64,000 nucleotides of DNA. Origin: Inia geoffrensis. Taxonomy: Eukaryota > Chordata > Mammalia > Artiodactyla > Iniidae. A model generated the notes under the pieces. The model saw nothing but the letters and a program-made list of their open reading frames with translations, did not search any database and was not told where the DNA came from. Positions 57,000 to 64,000 of this stretch are shown here, one piece after another. Made by a program: the position numbers and the translations under genes. Within the stretch, counting starts at the first letter, position 1; every line of letters starts with the position of its first letter. Where the stretch lies: the NCBI GenBank assembly GCA_036417435.1, contig CM070903.1:86690001-86754000 (forward strand). Direction: 5' to 3'.

Positions 57000-57310
57000 G
57001 GCAGAAATTATTTGTAACAGTGGAAAGGACCAAATGGCACTTGAGATGAGACCTTGAAGCATAGTTGAGTGTAGATATCCAACAGTGAGGAAGAAGAAGT
57101 AGAGAAAACAATGTGTGCAAAAAGCGGAAAACAGGGAAAGCCAGAGCGTGTCCAGTGAGTGTATAATCCTGTTTGGCTGAAGCATAGGGGCTGTGAAAGA
57201 GAACACTGGGAGATGAAGTTATGGAGGAGATTGAATCCAGTTCAGGGAACACTTCCAAAGCCAGGCTAAGAAATCTGAGCTTCTTCTCACAGACACTGGG
57301 GGTGGGTGGG
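57000..57310 (-). repeat. L2 fragment, antisense
   Basis: 'gagatgagaccttgaagcat', 'gtgtgcaaaaagcggaaaac', 'gaagttatggaggagattga', 'aatctgagcttcttctcaca' follow the reversed L2 order. Confidence 0.55.
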
Positions 57311-58490
57311 ACATGGATGGTTTCTGAGGACAGAGTGTTGAAAACTGTCAGAGTCGTGCATTTGGACATTAAATCCGGCATATCATGCCAGAGGACTCCC
57401 ACCTTCTCTGGTTGCAGTATCTCTCTCTAAAAGTAGCTCCTATGGTTATTATGATGGCCATGACTTTCTTACCTCTTATCTGCATTATTTTATCTTTCAT
57501 TGGGTTGACTGATGGAGAAACTACAACCATTTTCACTAAGGGCTTTAGTTTGATTATCACACTATATCATACTATATGTTTCCGTGCTTCTTTCTTACGC
57601 CATTGTTTTTGCACACATCTCTCAAGATTTGCCTTTCTCTCTCTTCCCTTACCTCCCCGCTCACTTCCACAAGACAGGTCTCATGCTTCGTACCTGAGTC
57701 ACATGGCCAAGGGGAGGGTGACCAGTTCAGGTTCTGCTGAGCACTGTGCCACACACTGGCCACCCCTCATCTTAATCATCGCATTGCCCAGGACACTCTG
57801 AAAGTCACATCTCAGTCATTTCATAATCTCAGTTCAGCTCTTTGGAAAGCCATTCTTTTTCATCTCTAGCATGAAAACATGCTGTTATAAAGCTTTCCTT
57901 CTAACAACAGAGATCCCTCCCCTCTATCTTTCTCTTTCTCTCCCAAGTAGCTTCCTGATTCTTTCTTTCAAAGGTATTTCCCTTCTTGTCACAGTTGTAC
58001 TAGCATTCAAAGGACAACTATCCAAGCAGAAAGTCCCCTTTCATCACTTTTACACCCTTGACTTCTTCCAAATTCGCTCCATGTGGTTCACACATATACA
58101 GCCAACAAATGTAGAGCTGAGACTGTCAGATTGAACCAAAAGACCAAAAGAATCATTCTGACTACATAGTGATAGGAAAAAAATCATTTCTCAACTACAA
58201 TTAAACTATTCATCTTTTTTCTTTTGGAGACCTAGACGATACCAGTCTCACTGTTGTAATGAATTCACATAAGTGAAGAATTAAAGAAGTTGTTTTGAAA
58301 AATGCCTTAGCCACCAACTGAATGTGACAAATGCATTGATGTTTTAAGCTTCAAAATAAAAGTCTACTGACATGCCATTAAAATAATAACTTTCAAGTAC
58401 TTTACCTTTATTTAAAAGTAGTATTTTCTATAGATTTATTCTAGAAAATACAGAAAGGCCAAAGAGGAATATAAAAATAAATACCATTCT
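57311..58490. other. Unique sequence
   Basis: A 138-codon plus frame (57385-57801) is hydrophobic then Ser/Leu/Arg-rich with no recognised family and no splice context. No repeat recognised. Confidence 0.35.
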
Positions 58491-58494
58491 TTTT

Positions 58495-58830
58495 CTGTGC
58501 ATATGCATTAATTTTTACAAAAATATGATTATATAGTACAGGATATTTTGTGATATGCTTTTTCACCTAACACTCACTATATTGTGAGCATTATGGCATT
58601 ACTCTATTGATAGAACACTTTTATTAGACTGTAGAATATTTCACTGTATATCATATGACTGTGTCATAATTTATTTAATTAATTCCATTTTATGGGACAT
58701 TTAGATTACTCTCCTTTTGCTACTGAAAACAAAATCTCCATCCAATAAAGTCTTTGAATATATCTATGAAAAGTTTCAATAATAAATTCTTAGAAAGCTG
58801 AGTCAAAGGGTATTGAAAATATCATGACTT
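58495..58830 (-). repeat. Ancient L1M-like fragment, antisense
   Basis: 'gtagaatatttcactgtata', 'tgtcataatttatttaatta', 'ttttatgggacatttagatt', 'ctgagtcaaagggtattg' match the reversed L1ME-type order (cf. 'gggtcaaagggtatg'). Confidence 0.6.
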
Positions 58831-59209
58831 TTGACATATTTTTAGTTTAAGACAATAAACTGAGAGGAAATTGTATCCTTAATTCACAGATTGAGTTTAG
58901 AAGTGGCCTGAAATCGTCATGCACACAAGTGTAAGAGCTTGCTCCACTGTCATCTTTAGAATACTCCAGTTTGTAAATAGCAGAAATTACATTGTAGATT
59001 TGTTCACAAAAACTTCAAAAAATAAAAGCCTGTTTTCTGGTTATGCCTTACAAGTATAACTGGTGGAAATTAATCATCATTTGGCATCATATACACAAAT
59101 TTCCTTCCTTAGTGCATGAACTATATTTCTGGTTAGGAAGTTCTTGATTGGATAGAACTAAAATTGGGAAACAAGCAGACTTTCAACAAGATAGTGTGTT
59201 CATTTGTTT

Positions 59210-59263
59210 GCTTGGTTGTTTTTTTTAACTTTTTTTGCTTGGTTGTTTTTTTTAACTTTTTTT
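59210..59263. repeat. 27-bp perfect tandem duplication
   Basis: Two adjacent identical copies of a unit starting 'gcttggttgttttttttaac' and ending in a T-run (59210-59236 and 59237-59263). Confidence 0.93.
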
Positions 59264-59389
59264 AACACAGGACAGTGGTTGACTACAGGAACCCAAGAGG
59301 AACCAAAAGACCAACCTGAGTCATAGAACCTCTCAGGTATATATAGGTACACAGCCCAAACTTTGGAGATGTATATTTATATGTATTTT

Positions 59390-60300
59390 TTACTCCTCTC
59401 CTTCCCTACGTATTTCTTCACCAATCCTTCCACTTACTCCTCAGTGTTGCCTCCTAACCCACTACTTCCTTTCCATCTCCCTAGTCAGAGCACACACAGT
59501 TCCCTGCCTTTAGTCTCCCCACTGTGTGATCTTTACAGCTGTGTGTCTGACCTTCCTCAAACATAATTTTCATGATTTCACTTCTCATTCAAGAACCTCT
59601 AGGGATCGCCAAGTTATATCCTCTCTCATTTCCTAAGTTTGAGACCTCTACCAATTGTAAGTTCAGTAAGCTTTCTTGGCTGTTTTGTTACCTTCTGGCC
59701 CAAAGAAGTCATTAGCAGCCCCAGGTGGGATACATAACAGTGAATACATTTCATGGAACTTCTCCCCCAATTATTCTTTCTTGGTTCATTCACTTAGCAT
59801 GATTTTCAGCTCCTTGACATCTGACCACACTTGCCTTTCCAGGCTCATCTCCTGCCACTCCTTCCTTTCCCACAAACGTACTATATTCAGGTCACTCCAG
59901 ACAGCTTGCAATCCCTGTAAGACTGATGCGCTTCCATATCTCCTCACCTTGACTAATGCTATTCCCAAGGTCTTGAATGCGTGTCTTCCTTCCATCATGT
60001 AAAGAAAGGTGGGACCGGTACCAATTTCACTTCTGCAAAACTTGTCCAACTCCCTGAGCTGGCCTTATGTTTCTTTTATAGTCATTGCTTCCTACTCTAT
60101 TTTCCCACAGCATTTTTGGTTTAAAATGTTTTGTTTGGATTTATGCTGGGTTCTGTATAGTTCTATATCTCAGACTCCACTGTATAAAACCCTCAGGGCA
60201 GGCATCATTTCCTATAGTTATTTCTATATTTCCTATATTCAGCTTTTATTCTTCAAGGGCTGACACGGGCTGCTTAATAAATGTTTGCAATTTGAATGGA
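59390..60300 (+). repeat. L2 LINE 3' region, sense
   Basis: 'attcaagaacctctagggat', 'catctgaccacacttgcctt', 'ggctcatctcctgccactcc', 'caaggtcttgaatgcgtgtc', 'ccctcagggcaggcatcatt', 'ttaataaatgtttgcaattt' run in L2 order. Open frames 59676-60263 lie on it. Confidence 0.75.
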
Positions 60301-60517
60301 ATACATTCCCATAAATTATATGTTACTGTTCTCTGTACCCCATTTTAAGCATCGTGACTTGTTTCTTATGTATGTGGCACGTCACGAACGCTAAGTTGGC
60401 CTTAGCTTGGCTCAGCAACCACCCTCTTCCATCTCTGCTGCCTCTGGAGTAACTCTCATTCCCAAATACTTAATATTAATACTCTATGGCATTCCATAAA
60501 GCCAGTGAGATATTCCA

Positions 60518-60740
60518 CAAACGTTTTTTTTTTTTTTGCGGTACGCAAGCCTCTCACTGTTGTGGCCTCTCCCGTTGAGGAGCACAGGCTCCCGACACGC
60601 AGGCTTAGCGGCCATGGCTCACGGGCCCAGCCACTCTACGGCATGTGGGATCTTCCCGGACTAGGGCATGAACCCATGTCCCCTGCATCAGCAGGCGGAC
60701 TCTCAACCACTGTGCCACCAGGGAAGCCCAAACATTTTTT
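60518..60740 (-). mobile_element. CHR-1-type SINE, antisense
   Basis: Body about 60530-60728. Imperfect direct repeat 'caaacgttttt' / 'caaacattttt' flanks it. Confidence 0.93.
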
Positions 60741-60949
60741 GATTATTAAGAAAAATTATAATTCCCTTGGCTAAGGCTTCCAATAAAATTCAAGACAAGA
60801 GAATCATTAAGATCAATTACTGTACAACATAATGAGGACCAGCCTTTGTCAACCTTTGGTTGTGTATAAGGGCCTAGCACATAAAACCCTGACATTATCC
60901 TTACCTATTATTTTTGTGTGGTTTAGAGCTGCCCGTTTCAAGCTGCTCT

Positions 60950-61160
60950 GATAATAATGCTGCCCTTCGTTGAGCACGTTGTATGAGTAGATACTGTGTT
61001 GATGGCCTAACTTGTATCATCTCATGTGTTCCTTATAGCAATCCTAAAATTCTATTTTCAAGATTAAAAAATCCTGAGGCTTAGAGAGGTAAAGTAACTT
61101 GTCCAAAGTCACGGAACTAGTAGACGGTGGAGCTGATACTCCCGATAAATGATTGTGTAG
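60950..61160 (-). repeat. MIR SINE, antisense
   Basis: 'ccttatagcaatcctaaaat', 'cctgaggcttagagaggtaa', 'agtaacttgtccaaagtcac', 'ggaactagtagacggtggag'. Confidence 0.85.
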
Positions 61161-61389
61161 GTTTTGAGTTATCACTTCCGGTGACAAGTAAATCATTTTG
61201 TCATTTGAAAACAACTTTTTGAGGGTTAGGGCTTTAAAAAAATATTGAACTGAAATACGTAGCTTTCAGCTCTTGGTCATAGTTCTGTATTCTAAATAGA
61301 TTATGTGTAAAGGTCTAATTCTTACTTCTTATGATAGCCTTATTAATATTTAAAGGCCGTTGCTATTTTTTCAATTAAGTTTTTTTTTT

Positions 61390-61700
61390 TAGACCTAATA
61401 TCATCAGCTCTTTCAGCTGTTCCTCATGTGACTTGGCCTCCTCAGATCTCACACCCTCTGGGTTACTCTCCCTTGGACAAGCTCCAGTTGTGTCAATCAG
61501 TATCCCTCTTAAGACTTGACGAAGCCCAGAGCTGAACACAATGCCCCAGATGTTTTCTAACTAGCACAGACTGAAGTGAAACTATCACCTCCTTTGTTCA
61601 GACACTTTACTTCTATTAATGTAGTCTGAAATTGCATTATGTTTCTTGTCAACTAAGAACTTATTTGTTCACTTTTTACATTTCTGTCAACTAAAACCCT
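61390..61700 (+). repeat. Very old CR1/L3-like repeat
   Basis: 'gctgttcctcatgtgacttg', 'acaagctccagttgtgtcaa', 'cccagagctgaacacaatgc', 'cccagatgttttctaactag', 'aatgtagtctgaaattgcat', 'caactaaaaccctaagtggt' follow an ancient amniote LINE-like sequence of the type 'gcccagaactgaacacaata' / 'ccaggtgtggtctgaccag'. Family name is from memory. Confidence 0.45.
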
Positions 61701-61882
61701 AAGTGGTTTTTTTCATGTGAATTATGAAATTTATGAAAAGGAGAGCAATTTATAGACTATAAATTACTATGCTAATATTATTTATTAATAGTAGCATAAA
61801 TGGAAGATTTGACCTACATTTAAAGCAAAAATGTTCACAGAATAAATTTTAATTGGTGGATATTCTTACTTCCTTCTAAAAA

Positions 61883-61890
61883 TCTCCATA

Positions 61891-61922
<32 letters not shown>

Positions 61923-62131
61923 GTGGTACACGGGCCTCTCACTGTTGTTGCCTCTCCCGTTGCGGAGCACAGGCTCCGGATGCGCAGGCTCAGCGGCCAT
62001 GGCTCACGGACCCAGCCGCTCCACGGCATGTGGGATCCTCCCAAACGGGGGCACGAACCCGTGTCCCCCGCATCGGCAGGCAGACTCTCAACCACTGCAC
62101 CACCAGGGAAGCCCTCTCCATACCATTTTTT
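61883..62131 (-). mobile_element. CHR-1-type SINE, antisense
   Basis: Body 61900-62114 with a T-run of about 30 bases. A perfect 17-bp direct repeat 'tctccataccatttttt' (61883-61899 and 62115-62131) flanks it. Confidence 0.96.
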
Positions 62132-62447
62132 AAAAAACAGGTTAAGCTAATCTGCCTGCAAATAGTAGAGGAAAATCTCTGTGAGCAGGAGCTTTATCAC
62201 CCATGAACTCTAATATTTCTAAAACACTCCTGTGCTCAACATCAACCTAGAAACCAGGCAGCACAAGTTTTATTATATAGGCTGCTCTGGACAGCTACCA
62301 TGATGTCAGAATGTTCATCCTTAGAGCAGAGTCTCTTCATCAAATACACATATGTAAAGTATAGTGTTTGATAGCTGCTTGAAGGAAAATAGCTATCGTA
62401 TTTTCAGAAAGCAGAAAGTGCCCTGCCTAAGAACTGGAATCAACTAT

Positions 62448-62600
62448 TCACTTCAGTTCAGAAATTTTACTAAGCACATACATAGTATGTGCACTGCATT
62501 ATAGTAGGTGCTTTGAAGGATGCAAAGACAATGGGATTCCTACCTTCAGCTTGGGAGAGGAGCCAGATATTTAGATCCATACATAGATAGAAGTACACTT
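62448..62600 (-). repeat. L2 3' end, antisense
   Basis: 'gaaattttactaagcacata', 'gtaggtgctttgaaggatgc', 'aaagacaatgggattcctac'. Confidence 0.55.
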
Positions 62601-62849
62601 ATCATATAAAACCATTATTAATAAGCCCACTTTCATATTTACTCAACATTCTATGGAATAATAAAGATCACTTAGGAACAAGATCGATTATCTTTCAGTT
62701 ACCTGGAATTTTCAGTTAATTTAGGTAGGCTTCAAGTTTTCCACATATCCAGTAATAACACAGAGGTACCTGTACTGAGACCGTTGCTCATTAATTCATC
62801 CAACAAACACATCAAATTCAGGAAACTCTAGTAATTGGGCCTAGCTAGG

Positions 62850-63330
62850 GTTAATGTATTTATGGGGAATGAGAACCAATAAGGCTATGCTGGAAGGCAG
62901 GGGCCGGATGCAATGGGCCTTGTATGTTAACGTGGAGCATATGTTGTATTTGTCTAGCTGCTACCCTTCTCCATACTCTCCTGGTAACCGAACTCCCTCT
63001 TCCAGGAGAGGACCCTATCCCCGTGGCTGGGAGAGGCAGAATGACCTGAGCTCCTCCATTCCTCACCCAGATACAAGGGTGGGCACATGAGCAAGGCCTA
63101 GGCAGTCAGAGGACACTCTCCCTCAGACCTCAGCAATTGGTACAGGGCAGGCAGGTGATCCAAGTCAGGCTAATCAGGGTGCTGTCCTGGGCTTTTCTGT
63201 CAGAGCTTTCCAGAGGGGTAGCTAGACCATCCATGATGGAAGTGGAGGTTCAGGGAGAGGGAGGCTTTTCAATACCATCTTGATGCCAAATGGAGACAGT
63301 CTGAGAAAAAACCAAGATAGAGCCCTGATG
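62850..63330. repeat. Possible old repeat segments, family undetermined
   Basis: 'ggggccggatgcaatgggcc' and 'ttgtatgttaacgtggagca' look like L2 (antisense). 'caagtcaggctaatcagggt' with 'gctgtcctgggctttt' resembles a block found in several old mammalian repeats. Not firmly assigned. A plus/minus overlapping pair of open frames here is not gene-like. Confidence 0.25.
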
Positions 63331-63514
63331 ACATCACTTGCCACCAAATGAAGACAGGTCTGCTCCTGGATTTCATAGTATGTCGGCTAATAATTCCCAT
63401 TTATTGTTTAGGTTAGTTTGAATTGGGTTTTATTGTTTACAATTAACTTGATTCTAACTAAAAAGCTCATGTTATCATAAAGAATTTGATATCATGACAT
63501 TCATATCAAAATCT

Positions 63515-63592
63515 ATAAGTATTATATATGTATATTTGGCATATGTGTATATGTATGTATACATATATGCATACTCATTTCTCTCTCTCTCC
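63515..63592. repeat. TA/TG-rich simple sequence and (TC)n run
   Basis: Alternating 'tatatatgtatatttggc'-type sequence with 'tatgtatgtatacatata', then a short (TC)n run at about 63579-63592. Confidence 0.75.
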
Positions 63593-64000
63593 TCCCCTGC
63601 CCACCCCCGCAGTGTCATACAGTCTCTAATACTGTGCTCAGTTAGCTGATCTAAACTTTATGTAATTTCATCTTCAACAAGGCACAGTCTCTATCTCTGT
63701 ATTCTATCTGTAAAATAGATATTATATTATAGCTGAGATAGGGAATTTTAATAGAGCCTATTGGTGCTGAGTGGTTATTTAACATATACTGGTGACCTGT
63801 TGAAAGTAGGCTTATGAGGCTTCCACACACCCATGCCTTAACTGTGGCAAACTCCAGAAGCTAAAAGTTTCTTTAGCTTCTAATTTTGGATGAATACCCA
63901 AAATCTGAAATTTACTATCCAGCACTCTAGTCACTAAAATAGAGAACACTGCAGTCTTAAACCTCACTTCAAACCTGTTCTTCACAAAATTTTAGGATGT
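63593..64000. other. Unique sequence at the window end
   Basis: No feature recognised. Confidence 0.35.

Noticed and set aside
57385..57801. 138-codon plus-strand frame
   Set aside because: Composition shifts from hydrophobic to low-complexity, with no splice context or recognised family. Probably chance.
1..64000. A novel operon-like or defence-type system
   Set aside because: The DNA is mammalian and dominated by transposons. No gene cluster exists in the window.

Overview
This window is mammalian nuclear DNA. It is AT-rich and non-operonic, and old MIR, L2 and hAT fossils are mixed with younger L1s and tRNA-derived SINEs. The SINEs (about 19 copies) open with a 'ggcttccctggtggcgcag' head, keep a tRNA B-box-like 'ggttcgtgccc/ggttcgaaccc' motif and end in an A-rich tail. 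That head and the two length classes match the CHR family of cetaceans, hippos and ruminants. The abundant, well-preserved ~200-bp class makes a whale or dolphin the best inference. The species cannot be named from this window.

Gene content is almost nil. The one credible coding segment is a probable terminal exon at 603-796 (+ strand), with a strong polypyrimidine tract and AG acceptor, 64 open codons and a TAA. It is followed by a possible 3' UTR that contains a MIR. I do not recognise the gene. I take the rest as downstream intergenic DNA.

Layout. 1-4 kb: probable last exon and 3' UTR, a hAT fossil seeded with a GT microsatellite, a SINE, and two hAT elements abutting on shared TCTAGA sites. 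4-8.6 kb: an LTR-like segment, a 5'-truncated L1 tail, SINEs. 8.7-19.1 kb: a stack of antisense L1s, including one near-full-length copy (11765-19125) broken by four SINEs. 19-22 kb: mostly unique DNA and MIRs. 22.0-32.1 kb: an old sense L1 split by a full-length younger L1 (22338-28462) with a perfect 13-bp target duplication. 34-36.4 kb: another old sense L1. 37-52 kb: sparse unique DNA with MIR, L2, hAT and SINE islands and a small L1 tail. 52.2-55 kb: antisense L1 holding a nested L1 tail that looks like a 3' transduction. 55-64 kb: MIR, long L2 tracts, SINEs and one very old CR1/L3-like repeat.

Nothing here behaves as an operon, CRISPR array, RNA gene or novel defence or metabolic system. 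The most interesting signals are in the transposons: an antisense reading frame shared by the 5' UTRs of both full-length L1s with a donor-like splice site at the homologous position, a candidate L1 3' transduction, a perfect 28-bp palindrome at a SINE insertion site, and a composite block inserted in an old L1. All L1 reading frames seen are broken.
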